From DASWIG01 sp965371445 (GTDB lineage: Bacteria; Acidobacteriota; Thermoanaerobaculia; Multivoradales; J023), in contig CBDUYN010000016.1 in NCBI GenBank assembly GCA_965371445.1, positions 1-64,000 on the forward strand: a DNA stretch of 64,000 nucleotides, in the 5' to 3' direction. Shown here piece by piece: positions 8,798 through 17,560 of this stretch. A program made the translations under genes and the position numbers. Every line of letters begins with the position of its first letter. Within the stretch, counting starts at the first letter, position 1. Below the pieces are notes generated by a model. The model did no database searches. It was not told the origin of the DNA and saw nothing but the letters and a program-made list of their open reading frames with translations.

Positions 8798-9097
8798 CTA
8801 CCCTTCCCTCTCCGTGGACGCCTCGCCCTCCTCCGTCAGGTAGAGGGCGACGAGCGCCGCGAAGCAGACGGCGAGCGCCAGGATCACCCAGGCGAGGGAG
8901 AGAGGGAGCCCCAGGATCAGGGGAAAGACCCCGGAGAAGACCGGGTAGACGGGCCAGACGAGCATCGCCGCCACCACCAGGTAGACAGCGGCGAAAACGA
9001 GGCGGCGGCGCCTCTTGCCCGGGGAGGTGCCCGGGGGGAAGAGCACCAGCCCTCTGGGGAGCGGCTCGCGGTCCTCGTTCTCGTGGGTCACGTCCAT
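8798..9097 (-). CDS. Small two-TM symporter partner, DUF3311-like
   Basis: The 99-residue protein has a charged N-terminus (about 32 residues) and two membrane helices: LVFAAVYLVVAAMLVWPVYP, then FPLILGLPLSLAWVILALAV running to ALVALYL. The VYPVF and GLP-LAW pattern resembles DUF3311/DUF997 proteins encoded next to SSS transporters. It is first in the probable operon with the symporter and thiI, and divergent from the PIN toxin gene. Confidence 0.75.
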   Translation of the reverse strand: MDVTHENEDREPLPRGLVLFPPGTSPGKRRRRLVFAAVYLVVAAMLVWPVYPVFSGVFPLILGLPLSLAWVILALAVCFAALVALYLTEEGEASTEREG

Positions 9098-9291
9098 CGT
9101 CCTGCTCTCAGCGTCCCCATCTTAGACGCTTTCGCCAGCGGTTGCATCTGCCCGGCCACCCGACATGGGGACCGTACCGCCGGATGGCGATTTCCCTGCG
9201 TCTGCCGAGCGGGTCTGGCCCGCGGAGCTACGCGGGCTCCGACACGGCAAGAGGGTTTGCAGGATGACTGCACATATGCTATCGTTGAGCT

Positions 9292-9717
9292 GTGGACGTC
9301 GTGGTCGACACCAACGTCTTTGTCTCGGCACTTCTCGGCCGGGAAGGGGGCGCCAGCCGCGCGGTGATTCGGGCGTGCCTGGAGGGCCGGTTGCAGCCCG
9401 TCATGGGTGCGGCCCTCTTCCACGAGTATGAAGACCTGCTCTCACGCCACAAGCTGCTCGACCGCTCGGCGCTGGTGCCGAAGGAGAGGGAAGCGCTCCT
9501 CAACGCCTTCCTCTCCGTCTGCCGGTGGACACGGGTCTACTTCCTTTGGCGACCCAACTTGCCCGACGAGGCCGACAACCAGGTGGTCGAGGTCGCCGTC
9601 GCGGGTGGGGCGGAGGTCATAGTGACCTACAACACGCGCGATTTCGACCGGGCCGAGCTCCGTTTTCCGGGGCTTCGCGTCCTTCGACCCCAGCAACTGA
9701 TTCAGGAGTTGGAATGA
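9292..9717 (+). CDS. PIN-domain ribonuclease toxin
   Basis: The 141-residue protein is a PIN-family putative toxin (COG1569 type). Conserved acidic residues appear in VVVDTNVFVSALL, FHEYEDLLSR, NLPDEADNQVVEVAVAGGAE and IVTYNTRDFDRAEL. It starts at GTG. Its stop overlaps the start of the ribbon-helix-helix gene (ATGA), giving a toxin-first toxin-antitoxin order that is usual for this PIN group. All expected acidic residues seem present, so it is probably active. Confidence 0.88.
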   Translation: MDVVVDTNVFVSALLGREGGASRAVIRACLEGRLQPVMGAALFHEYEDLLSRHKLLDRSALVPKEREALLNAFLSVCRWTRVYFLWRPNLPDEADNQVVEVAVAGGAEVIVTYNTRDFDRAELRFPGLRVLRPQQLIQELE

Positions 9718-9932
9718 TGGCTACATTGACGATTCGACTCCCCGACGAGAAGCACGCACGGCTCCGGAATCTGGCGAAGAGCCGCAACCTGAGCATGAAC
9801 AAGCTCATCGAAGAGCTCTCGACCGTGGCTCTCACGGAGTTCGACGCCGAGACACGCTTCCGCGCCCGGGCGGCCGCCGGATCCAAGGAAGAGGGACTGC
9901 GCCTTCTCGACAAACTCGGTCGTATCTCGTGA
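9714..9932 (+). CDS. Ribbon-helix-helix antitoxin
   Basis: The 72-residue protein begins MMATLTIRLPDEKHARLRNLA, a ribbon-helix-helix fold typical of HicB/Arc-like antitoxins, and continues NLSMNKLIEELSTVALTEFD with a charged tail. It overlaps the PIN toxin gene by 4 bp, so the two are translationally coupled. It should neutralise the PIN toxin and repress the operon. Confidence 0.85.
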   Translation: MMATLTIRLPDEKHARLRNLAKSRNLSMNKLIEELSTVALTEFDAETRFRARAAAGSKEEGLRLLDKLGRIS

Positions 9933-10035
9933 AGAGCCGCTCTTCGTCCTGGTCCCGAACCCAGTCGATCACAGAGGTCTCGGGATCCTTCCTAACCAGC
10001 TCCGAGACGACGCAGGTGTCGAGGAGGTAGCTCAG
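9930..10035 (-). pseudogene. VapC/PIN toxin stub after the Phd antitoxin
   Basis: Reading the minus strand from 10035, an open stretch SYLLDTCVVSELVRKDPETS, then VIDWVRDQDEERLFT, matches the first third of a FitB/VapC PIN toxin, including the first catalytic Asp. It then runs into sequence antisense to the neighbouring RHH antitoxin. The start would be CTG overlapping the antitoxin stop (CTGA instead of ATGA). The rest of the toxin is gone. The antitoxin therefore appears orphaned. Confidence 0.7.
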
Positions 10036-10280
10036 AGCTCGACCTCACGCCCGGTGTCGCGGCTGCGCTCGAGGTCGAGCTCGACCTCCGTCAGGGGTGA
10101 GCTGCGGAAGAACTCGACGAGGTCCGTCTTCGGTTTTCTCAGGCTTCGATAGTCCTCGACTGACAAGACGACCACCGTGTCGGTTCCCCGGCGCGGGATC
10201 ACCTGGGGACCCTGCGTCAAGGCCTGGTCGACGACTTCGCTCAGCCGGTTCTTTGCATGCTGCAATTGCCAAGTCTGCAT
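10032..10280 (-). CDS. Phd/YefM-type antitoxin, orphaned
   Basis: The 82-residue protein MQTWQLQHAKNRLSEVVDQA has the Phd/YefM fold with GPQVIPRRGTDTVVVLSVEDY and a C-terminal tail ending SRDTGREVEL that would wrap the toxin. The internal ATG at 10280 is chosen over a longer frame because an AGGAGGTG ribosome site lies directly before it. Its PIN partner is only a stub, so a toxin elsewhere or simple decay is possible. Confidence 0.8.
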   Translation of the reverse strand: MQTWQLQHAKNRLSEVVDQALTQGPQVIPRRGTDTVVVLSVEDYRSLRKPKTDLVEFFRSSPLTEVELDLERSRDTGREVEL

Positions 10281-10325
10281 GGTGAGCACCTCCTGTCCAG
10301 ACAGTCTAGAATGGAGCCTCGGCAA

Positions 10326-10773
10326 CCCGACCCACCAGGTTAGACGGCGCGGAGATGGGCCCGGGTTTACTCCCAGCTGCGGGGCGACCGTCTGAAGGCC
10401 ATCAGCGGATACGGCATCGGCGGCCTGGGACGGGGTGGGTCCGGCGACGATTCAGTCGATGTACGCGCCGGAATTTGCAGCGTACTCGTCGGGGGGGAGG
10501 CCGACGATCGGCCCGGGAAGCTGAATGTGGAGCCGCTGGCACGTGGCGTGCAGTAACCGCTTCACCGAGGCCGGTCCCGCCCGCCGACCTTGATCGCAAG
10601 GCACGGCCACTCATACACGGTGTCCACGTTCTCAGACACCAGGAGAGCTTTCATGGCGACATCCCAAGACACCGTTGGCTTGCGCCCTACGCGCCGGTGG
10701 GCTATCGGGGAAGATCCGGGACGCACCGGACGCCTCGTCCGAGATCCGATCTATTCAAACAGGAGACTCCGAG
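10326..10773. other. 448-bp gap without a convincing gene
   Basis: Nothing here looks like an intact gene. One plus-strand frame (about 10344-10556) is open for about 68 codons (RRWARVYSQLRGDRLKAISG, then YGIGGLGRGGSG). It has no start and may be the tail of a lost gene. The last ~100 bp presumably hold the promoter of the outer membrane protein gene. Confidence 0.4.
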
Positions 10774-11439
10774 ATGTTCCAAAGCAAACTACTTGATGCC
10801 CTCGTGCTGACCTTGATGCTTCTGGCGCTGCCCGCGGCCGCGAACGCCCAGGACGACAAATGGCGGCTGCGTGTCGGCGGCGTCTGGGTTGAACCGGACG
10901 TCGACTTCACCGACGTGGACAGCGACGGCGACCGCGTCGCGATCGGCTCCAAAGGCGCGATTGGCTTCAGCCTCGCGCTCGAGCGCCAGGTCTCTCGCCG
11001 TCTCGGTATCGAGCTCGGAGCTCTCTACGCCGAGCCCGACCTCAACGTCGACGCTGAGCTCGCCGAAGGCTTCCAGATCAGCGCCAGCGGCAGCATCAGC
11101 TTCATAGCGTTCACCGCCGGGCTCAACATCCATCTCACCCCCGACAAGGCAGTGGATCTCTACATCGGGCCACTCCTCGTCTACACGACCTACAGTGACA
11201 TCCGCTTCAGGGTGCAGGTCGACGAGCACACCCTCGCCGCTGACACCTCGAGCAACGACAACTTCGCGCTCGGCGCTCAGATCGGGGCCGACATCCCGTT
11301 CGGCGACGGTCCCTGGTCGCTCAACCTGGCGGCCCGAATCCTCGACAGCAGCCTGGGGGTCACCGACGATGAGAGCGTCGTATCTGAGCTGAACTTCGAC
11401 CCGCTGATCCTGAGTGCTGGCTTCGGCTATCGGTTTTGA
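10774..11439 (+). CDS. Outer membrane beta-barrel protein (OmpW-like)
   Basis: The 221-residue protein has a clean signal peptide (MFQSKLLDALVLTLMLLALP, cleaved near ANAQ). Amphipathic beta-strands follow: WRLRVGGVWVEPDVDFTDVD, GAIGFSLALERQVSRRLGIE, FTAGLNIHLTPDKAVDLYIG and ALGAQIGADIPFGD. It ends GFGYRF, with the terminal aromatic residue used by the Bam machinery. Length and strand pattern fit an eight-stranded OmpW/OmpA-type barrel. The start follows an AGGAGACTCCGAG ribosome site. Ligand and function are unknown. Confidence 0.8.
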   Translation: MFQSKLLDALVLTLMLLALPAAANAQDDKWRLRVGGVWVEPDVDFTDVDSDGDRVAIGSKGAIGFSLALERQVSRRLGIELGALYAEPDLNVDAELAEGFQISASGSISFIAFTAGLNIHLTPDKAVDLYIGPLLVYTTYSDIRFRVQVDEHTLAADTSSNDNFALGAQIGADIPFGDGPWSLNLAARILDSSLGVTDDESVVSELNFDPLILSAGFGYRF

Positions 11440-11774
11440 GCCTCGAGGTGGCCGCCGCCGCCCGCGCCGACCTCGACGAGGCCTTCGAAATCGCCGAACG
11501 CATCGGCATGCGCCTCCACCTCTGCGACGCCCACCTCGTTGCCGAGCTGGAGACGCTTCTGAAACAAAGAGGCTGGTTGGAATCCTCCACGTCTGAAACC
11601 AGAGCTGAATCTACGTCGTCCGGATCTGTTGCGTCGTCCTCTGACGTTCCTGCCCTGTCATCCTCCGAAGGCGTTACCGACCACCTGGCGCTCTGGCGGG
11701 AGAAGTTGGCGTTCTACGAGGCCGAGCTCGCCTCTCCCGAGAAGAAGCGTGGACCCCTGAGCGGGTACGCGTGA
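11436..11774 (+). pseudogene. C-terminal fragment of a STAND/TPR protein
   Basis: The open frame overlaps the porin stop and could start only at TTG. It encodes ARADLDEAFEIAERIGMRLH, then LCDAH, which is the last-TPR signature of NACHT/NB-ARC-TPR proteins. A low-complexity Ser/Thr linker and a DHLALWREKLAFYEAELASP helix follow; the latter recalls effector-associated adaptor helices. No upstream part of such a protein is present. I treat it as a remnant; a small expressed adaptor is possible but less likely. Confidence 0.5.
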
Positions 11775-11836
11775 GCTTCCCTTCTCGAAACCTGATCACT
11801 GACGACGCGCGAGATGCGCTACCTTCTCGGATCACC

Positions 11837-14455
11837 CTACGGAGCGCTCGCCCCCAGAACGACGGCATTCAAGAACAGCCGGTCCGAGCCCCGCCAAAAG
11901 CCCCGGAAGCTCACGTCCTCGGGAAAGGCGATCACCCGTCCCGCGCCGACGCGCTCGTCGTAGGCGAGGACCGTTCCCGGCAGCCTCACGAGCGACTCCG
12001 GCCAGGCATGACCCGAAAGCAGGATCTCACCCTCCTCCGGAATCCGCACCGCTACCCGGCGGCCGCCGTCGGGCGGGCCGTCGCCCGGCAGGTAGAGGAG
12101 GTCGGAGCGCAGCAGGAACGGCACCTCCTCACCACCGTAGCCCGCCGTCAGCCAGACCTCGCTGTCGAGCTCGGCGCGGAAGATCGCCCCCGGGACCGTG
12201 AAGCGGCGCTTCGGGTCGCTGGCGCCGTCGTCTTTTTCGTCGTCCTTCTTTTCCTTCTCCTCGTTCTCCGCGTACCAGGTGCTGAGCGCCGTCAAACCCA
12301 GGTGCTCCTTGACGAACTCGACGCCGACGCCGACGGCGACGAGGTTGCCCCCGTCCTCAACCCAGCCCTTGAGCCGGTTCGTCCCGCTCTCCCCGAGCCT
12401 TTCCGCCAGCCGCTTCGCGTTCATGAGGTCGGGGACGACGAGCGTGTCGAAGTCCTGGAGCGCCGGCGAGTCTACAAGGCGCACCGGCAGGACCGTCGTC
12501 GGAATCTCGTAGAGCCGGTCGAGGGTGTACCAGGCCCAGCCGAAGGAGTAGCCGTGGACCGGCTCCTCGGCGAGAATCGCGATCACGTTCTCGCCCACCG
12601 CGAACGTGGTCTCGGAGCCGAGCGGCGGATAGCCCTTCTCGCCGCGTCCGGTCGCGACCGCCCGGACACCGACGCCGAAGCGTCTGGCAAGCTCCACGAC
12701 CGCCTCGTGGACCGAGGCCTCGTGGCCCCGGACGCGGAGAATCGCGGTCCCGCTCGCCACGTCCTCGCCTTCGACGCGCGTCGCCCGGGTGGTCACGGCG
12801 ACGCGGTAGCCGCGCTCCCGCAAGTGGTGGGCCACCGCCACCGACGCCGCGGCGCGTCCGTCGACGAGGTAGGCGTAGGAAGCCTTGCCGGGTGCCGCGG
12901 CCGGCGGCGCGGCCTCGCCAAGAGGCTCGACCGAAAGCTCGCGGGCATCGCGGCTGCTGTAGCCGCCGACGTTCCAAAGCAGCGGCAGCGACCAGGCCGT
13001 GATATCGTAGAAACGCGGGTTCTCGCCGCGGTCGAGGCGGTGGCGGGCGGACTCGAGGAAGTCCTCCGGCAGCGGCAGGTCGGGCTCGAGGAGGGTCCGC
13101 AAAAGCCGGTAGCGCGGCTGCGCCGCCTCGACGACGTAGCTCCCCGCCGGAAAAGAGCGCATGGCAAGCGAGGCGCCGGCGGCGTCGCGGACGCCGGCCA
13201 GCTCCGCATCCTGCGTCAGCACCGAGACCTCGATGCCGTTGCGCACGAGAAGCTCCGCCAGCTCGCGGAGGTGAACGGGATCGCCCTCGTCGGCCGCCAG
13301 GAGGTAACGGCGCATCCCCTGGCCTCCGGCGTCGATCGCTTCGCGGATCCCGGCGTGAAACTCGCGCTCTAAGCTCTCGCGCTCCTTGGCGGCGGTTCGC
13401 ACCGCGGTGAGCGCCGCCGTGTACTGCTGCTCCAGGGCGTCGCCGAGGCGACGGACCGAGCCGTCGCCACGTTCCAGGGCCAAGCCGCGCGTCGAGCCCT
13501 GCTCGTAGAGCATCCCGACGGCGCCCTGGTAGCTGTTGTAGGAAGTCGTGTACCCGGGGTAGTAGTAGTTGAACATCTCGCCCGTCGTGTACTCGAAGCC
13601 GGCGCCGTCAAAAGCGTCGGAGTATGCGGCGCCGAAGCGCTCGAACCAGGTGCGGGCAAAGGACGGGAAGTAGGGTCCGAAGGGCTCGGTCGGCGGATCG
13701 AAGTAGAACTCGCGGTCGCGGCCCATCTCGTGCGCGTCGATCGCCACCTGCGGGCGCCATTTGAGAAGCGTCGCCACCCGGTGGCGGGTCTCGGGCTGGG
13801 TGTGGGCGAACCAGTCGCGGTTGGTGTCGAAGAAGTAGTGGCCGGTGCGGAAGGCGAAGCCGTACCAGCGGCCGGTGGCGTGGCCCCAGTCGGCGTTGCG
13901 TGGATTGGGCTCGCGGCCCTGCCGGTGGACGTTCCAGTGGACGTGGGCGTCGCGGCCGTCGGGGTTTAGCATCGGGTCGATCAGCACCACGGTGTCCCGG
14001 AGGAGCTGGCGCGTCTCCTCGTCGTCGCGGATCGCGAGGTGCTCGAGAAGCTTCAGGAGGCCCTCGGCGCCCGAGAGCTCGAAACCGTGGATCGAGCCCC
14101 CGAGCCAGACAATCGCTGGTTGGCCGGCGACGAGCCCGTCGACCTCGTCCGCCGGGAGCTGGCGCGGGTCACCGAGCTTGACGGCGTTCTCGCGGATCTC
14201 GTCGAGGCGTTCGTGGTTCTCGGGCGACGTGACGATGGCGACGAGGAGCCGGCGGCCTTCCCAGGAGGCCCCCTGATCCTCGACGCGGACGCGAGGCGAG
14301 GCTTCGTCGAGGGCCTCGAGGTAGCGCACCATCTCGTGGTGGAAGGTGATGCGTTCGCCGAAGGAGTGGCCGGTGACTTCGGCGAACTCGGGTCCGGTGG
14401 CGAGGGCGGTACCGGCGAAGGCGAGGAGAAGGAGGACAAAGGGTCTTCGGGTCAT
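11837..14455 (-). CDS. Secreted M14-family zinc carboxypeptidase-like protein
   Basis: This 872-residue protein has a signal peptide (FVLLLLAFAGTALA). An N-terminal M14 peptidase domain carries the zinc ligands in LGGSIHGFELSGAE, with the third histidine likely in AIDAHEMGRD; VLIDPMLNPDGRD matches the substrate-binding loop. About 500 residues follow with no motif I can name, including a DJ-1/glutaminase-like stretch (DFDTLVVPDLMNAKRL) and an acidic/lysine-rich linker (EEKEKKDDEKDD). Large peptidases of this build are common in Acidobacteriota and Bacteroidota. It probably cleaves peptides outside the inner membrane. Confidence 0.87.
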   Translation of the reverse strand: MTRRPFVLLLLAFAGTALATGPEFAEVTGHSFGERITFHHEMVRYLEALDEASPRVRVEDQGASWEGRRLLVAIVTSPENHERLDEIRENAVKLGDPRQLPADEVDGLVAGQPAIVWLGGSIHGFELSGAEGLLKLLEHLAIRDDEETRQLLRDTVVLIDPMLNPDGRDAHVHWNVHRQGREPNPRNADWGHATGRWYGFAFRTGHYFFDTNRDWFAHTQPETRHRVATLLKWRPQVAIDAHEMGRDREFYFDPPTEPFGPYFPSFARTWFERFGAAYSDAFDGAGFEYTTGEMFNYYYPGYTTSYNSYQGAVGMLYEQGSTRGLALERGDGSVRRLGDALEQQYTAALTAVRTAAKERESLEREFHAGIREAIDAGGQGMRRYLLAADEGDPVHLRELAELLVRNGIEVSVLTQDAELAGVRDAAGASLAMRSFPAGSYVVEAAQPRYRLLRTLLEPDLPLPEDFLESARHRLDRGENPRFYDITAWSLPLLWNVGGYSSRDARELSVEPLGEAAPPAAAPGKASYAYLVDGRAAASVAVAHHLRERGYRVAVTTRATRVEGEDVASGTAILRVRGHEASVHEAVVELARRFGVGVRAVATGRGEKGYPPLGSETTFAVGENVIAILAEEPVHGYSFGWAWYTLDRLYEIPTTVLPVRLVDSPALQDFDTLVVPDLMNAKRLAERLGESGTNRLKGWVEDGGNLVAVGVGVEFVKEHLGLTALSTWYAENEEKEKKDDEKDDGASDPKRRFTVPGAIFRAELDSEVWLTAGYGGEEVPFLLRSDLLYLPGDGPPDGGRRVAVRIPEEGEILLSGHAWPESLVRLPGTVLAYDERVGAGRVIAFPEDVSFRGFWRGSDRLFLNAVVLGASAP

Positions 14456-14499
14456 CTGAAGGGGCTCCCTGAAAGTTTTGACTACTCTACAAGACCTCG

Positions 14500-14530
14500 C
14501 CTCCGGGAGCCGGCTGAAGCCGGCTCAGAA
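14500..14530. repeat. 31-bp hairpin repeat, copy 1
   Basis: The sequence contains AGCCGGCT-ga-AGCCGGCT and can fold into a GC-rich hairpin. An identical 31-bp copy lies at 30163-30193. It sits just after the 3' end of the receiver-cyclase gene, where a terminator or REP-type element would be expected. Confidence 0.75.
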
Positions 14531-14534
14531 GAGC

Positions 14535-15650
14535 TCAACGTTTGCCGTCGAGCTGACAGATCGTCTGGTCGGGAAGGTTCTTGATGTTACGGGCGACGCC
14601 GAGCGAGCGCGTGACGAATCTCTCGGGAAGCCTCTTGGCCGTCGCCTCGGAGAGCAGAATCTGCCCCGGCGCGGCCCGCTGCTCCAGACGCGCCGCAAAG
14701 TTGACGTGCGCGCCGACGGCCGTGAACTGTTCATGGCCCTCGAGGCCGAGGTTGCCCACCAGGCTCTGCCCGGTGTGCAGGCCGCAGCCCAAGGCGACGG
14801 CGACCGCCTGGCCGAGGTGGGCCTCCCACTTCGCCTGCCACTCGACACGGATCTTCTCGAAACGCTGTCGAAGCACGAGCGTCGCCTCTGCCGCGTCGGT
14901 GGCCCCACGTGCCGCAAAGTCGCTGCCGGCGGTGCCGAAGCCGCAGAAGAGTGCCATCACGGCGTCGCCCATCAGCTTGTCGAAGATGCCGTTGTGGGCA
15001 AAAACCGCCGAACGTGCCACCTTGTAGTAGTCGAGGAGGAATCCTCGCACCAGCTCCGGACGGCTTTCCAGCAGCACCGAGACCCGGGTGAAGCCGCGCA
15101 CGTCGCAGAAAAGCGCCGTCGCGGGCCGGATCTTGGGCTCCAGGAAGCCCGGCTGCTCGCGGATCGCCGGGTAGATCCGCGGATCGAAAAAGCGCCGTAC
15201 GGCCGCGGCCTTCTCCTGCTCCCTCAACTGCCGGAGCGTCGCTTCACGGAAGTGGATCGCCGCTTTCGTCTTCGCCTCGATCTCCTGCCAGGCGGCCCTG
15301 CCGAGGATGTTTTTTTCGATGCAGTCAAACGCGCCGTCGCGGTAGATCTCCTCGTGGTCGACGAGCTTCTCCTGGGCGGTGAAGAGTAACACCATGACGA
15401 AGGGATCTTTCTTTTTTGCCGCGTGCAGGACCTCGACGCCGCCCTCCGGGTGGCTCTGCCCCATGTTGAGGTCGGTCAGGATGACGTCGATCGGGCCGAG
15501 CTCCTCGGGAGGCGATTCGATCAGCGCCCACGCCTCCTCGACCGAGGAGGCCGTCGAGAAGCTCCACAGCCGGTTGCGGCGCTTCAGGGCGAAGACCACG
15601 GCGTCGCGTGAGCCCTCCTCGTCGTCGACGATCAGCAGATGAATCGACAT
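14535..15650 (-). CDS. Response-regulator receiver fused to class III nucleotidyl cyclase
   Basis: The 371-residue protein starts with a receiver domain: acidic pair D9/D10 in LLIVDDEEGS and phospho-acceptor D60 in DVILTDLNMG. After a helical linker comes a class III cyclase domain with metal sites in ATALFCDVRGFTRVS and GIFDKLMGDAVMALFCGFGT, and the transition-state region VGAHVNFAARLEQRAAPGQI. It likely makes cAMP or cGMP under phosphorylation control. It starts 13 bp after the histidine kinase gene, so the two form a kinase-to-cyclase operon. Confidence 0.9.
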   Translation of the reverse strand: MSIHLLIVDDEEGSRDAVVFALKRRNRLWSFSTASSVEEAWALIESPPEELGPIDVILTDLNMGQSHPEGGVEVLHAAKKKDPFVMVLLFTAQEKLVDHEEIYRDGAFDCIEKNILGRAAWQEIEAKTKAAIHFREATLRQLREQEKAAAVRRFFDPRIYPAIREQPGFLEPKIRPATALFCDVRGFTRVSVLLESRPELVRGFLLDYYKVARSAVFAHNGIFDKLMGDAVMALFCGFGTAGSDFAARGATDAAEATLVLRQRFEKIRVEWQAKWEAHLGQAVAVALGCGLHTGQSLVGNLGLEGHEQFTAVGAHVNFAARLEQRAAPGQILLSEATAKRLPERFVTRSLGVARNIKNLPDQTICQLDGKR

Positions 15651-15663
15651 GGCCTCTCCTCGG

Positions 15664-17508
15664 TCAGGTGGTGGGGACGATTTGAAAGAAGAGGTCGAAG
15701 CAGGCGCCCTGGCCCGGCGTCCCGGTCTCGACCACCTCGCCGCCGAAAGCGCGCATGCCCTTGCGGACGATCGAAAGGCCGAAGCCCATGCCCTGGAAGC
15801 TGCGGGAATAGAAGAGGTCGAAGATCTTCTCCTTCTGATCCTGATCCACGCCCTCGCCGTTGTCCTCGAAGCGCAGCCAGAGGAACTTCGACGGCGAGGC
15901 GGCGACCTGAGGCGTCAGGTCGTCTTCCCCGGCGATCTTCAAGGTCACGGTGATCCGCGGCTCCTCGTCCTTGGGCTGCCAGTTGAAGGAGTTGGTGACC
16001 AGCTCGTCGAGGATCTCGTCGACCACGTCGGCGTCGGCGTAGCAGCTCGGGTGCTCCTGGTAGAAGGTGTTGACCCCGACGCCGCGCCCCCGCGCCGTTT
16101 CGAGCGACGCCGCGAGCCGCGGCACGAGGTCCACGGCCGTCAGGTTCCAGTGCTCTTTGGACGACGCGATCGACTTGAACTTGCGGATGTGGACCTTCGC
16201 CTTCTCGATGTTGGTCCAGGCCCGCTCGGCGGCGAGCTTGCCCTCCTCGTGACCGAGCTCCTCGGTGAGCTCGCGCAGGTAGTCGACGTAGGTCTCCACC
16301 GGGAAGATGGCGTTGCCGATCGAGTGGGTGGCCGTGTAGGCGAGGTCCCGCCACTTCTTGCCGGGGTCGACGCCGTATTTCCTCTCCAGGTCCCGGGCCG
16401 CCTGGGCGGCGCGCTCGGCCAGCTCCAGGGCGTCGCGGTAGAGCTCCTCGGAGCTCTGGCGCGCCTCCGCCGCCGAGTCGCGCCACTCGCCGGTGAAGTA
16501 CTTGCGTACCAAGATCGGACGCTGACGCACCAGGCTCTTCAGGCGCCGGCGGTTCCAGATCGTCGAGCGGACGGTGAAAAGCTGGCTGCCGATCGCCTCG
16601 ATCCGCTGGTAGAGGCTCTGCTGGTAATCCGTGCCGACGACGAACGAGGTGGAGTCGTGCGAGGAGATAAACAGCAGGTTCAACACGATCTTGCCTTCCG
16701 CGCGACGCAATGGACGGTTCTCGGCGGCGTTCGAGATGCGCGGGAAGATCTTTTGGAAGTCCTGGGCCCACATCTGGACCGTGATGTCGCCGTCGAGCCC
16801 GCCACCGATTGAGATCAGGAAGAGGTCGCAGAAGCCCTTCTCGGTGGGACGAAGCGCCATCATCGTGATCTCGCTCATCTCGTCGAGCCACACCACCTCC
16901 TCCATGCCGTCGGCGAGCAGCAGCTCGTGGCAGAGGTTCTCGTGCTCGACCGCGGAGAGAGGCGAGAAGTCGAGAGTCCCCAACTCCTTTTCGCCGTCTT
17001 CTTGGTCGTCCGCGATCTCGACTTCCGAGTAGTCGCCCATCAGCACCTGGTGGTCGAGGGCCTCGGCGCGGAGCAGCGTCCGGAAGACGTCCCGGAGCTT
17101 GTGGCCCAGCTCGACGAGGCCCTCCTCGGTCGTCGGATCGTAGTCGACGACGACGTCGACGAGGCGCTCCAGCCACTTCACCTGCGTCTTGTCGGGGCGC
17201 CGCAGGATGACGATCGTCTTGCCGAGCGCCTTCGCCAGGCCCAGGTAGACGTAGACGCTCGGCGCGTGACGCGACAGGTCGGCGAGGACGAAACCGACGT
17301 CGGTGACCTCGGCGACGAGCGACTTCGAGATCTTCGCCGGGTTGGTGAGCTTCTTGGCGCGGACGAGGGTGATCGAGGTCTCCTCGGCCAGGACCGCCCG
17401 CAGCTGCGGCATGTAGGGGTGCTCGCGCGGTGCCGCCGCGTCGGCACGTGGCAGAACTGGCGCTACCAAGAGGCCCGTCAGGACCGATTCTCCTCCCGCG
17501 TCTTGCAT
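15664..17508 (-). CDS. Soluble histidine kinase with a deoxyribosyltransferase/TIR-like N-terminal domain
   Basis: The 614-residue protein lacks membrane helices. Residues ~8-100 (LVAPVLPRAD, then VGFVLADLSRHAPSVYVYLG and LAKALGKTIVILRRPDKT) look like a nucleoside 2-deoxyribosyltransferase/TIR-like Rossmann sensor. The middle has no motif I recognise. A DLAYTATHSIGNAIFPVETY segment may hold the phospho-accepting His. The ATPase domain is clear: DELVTNSFNWQP, LRFEDNGEGVDQD and GMGFGLSIVRKGMRAFGG. The ATG at 17508 overlaps the far upstream region of a divergent gene. Its partner is surely the receiver-cyclase encoded next. Confidence 0.82.
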   Translation of the reverse strand: MQDAGGESVLTGLLVAPVLPRADAAAPREHPYMPQLRAVLAEETSITLVRAKKLTNPAKISKSLVAEVTDVGFVLADLSRHAPSVYVYLGLAKALGKTIVILRRPDKTQVKWLERLVDVVVDYDPTTEEGLVELGHKLRDVFRTLLRAEALDHQVLMGDYSEVEIADDQEDGEKELGTLDFSPLSAVEHENLCHELLLADGMEEVVWLDEMSEITMMALRPTEKGFCDLFLISIGGGLDGDITVQMWAQDFQKIFPRISNAAENRPLRRAEGKIVLNLLFISSHDSTSFVVGTDYQQSLYQRIEAIGSQLFTVRSTIWNRRRLKSLVRQRPILVRKYFTGEWRDSAAEARQSSEELYRDALELAERAAQAARDLERKYGVDPGKKWRDLAYTATHSIGNAIFPVETYVDYLRELTEELGHEEGKLAAERAWTNIEKAKVHIRKFKSIASSKEHWNLTAVDLVPRLAASLETARGRGVGVNTFYQEHPSCYADADVVDEILDELVTNSFNWQPKDEEPRITVTLKIAGEDDLTPQVAASPSKFLWLRFEDNGEGVDQDQKEKIFDLFYSRSFQGMGFGLSIVRKGMRAFGGEVVETGTPGQGACFDLFFQIVPTT

Positions 17509-17560
17509 GTCGGATGTCCTCGCCAAGGAGACTCTAACATCTTGCGCGCCGCATTCGCCT

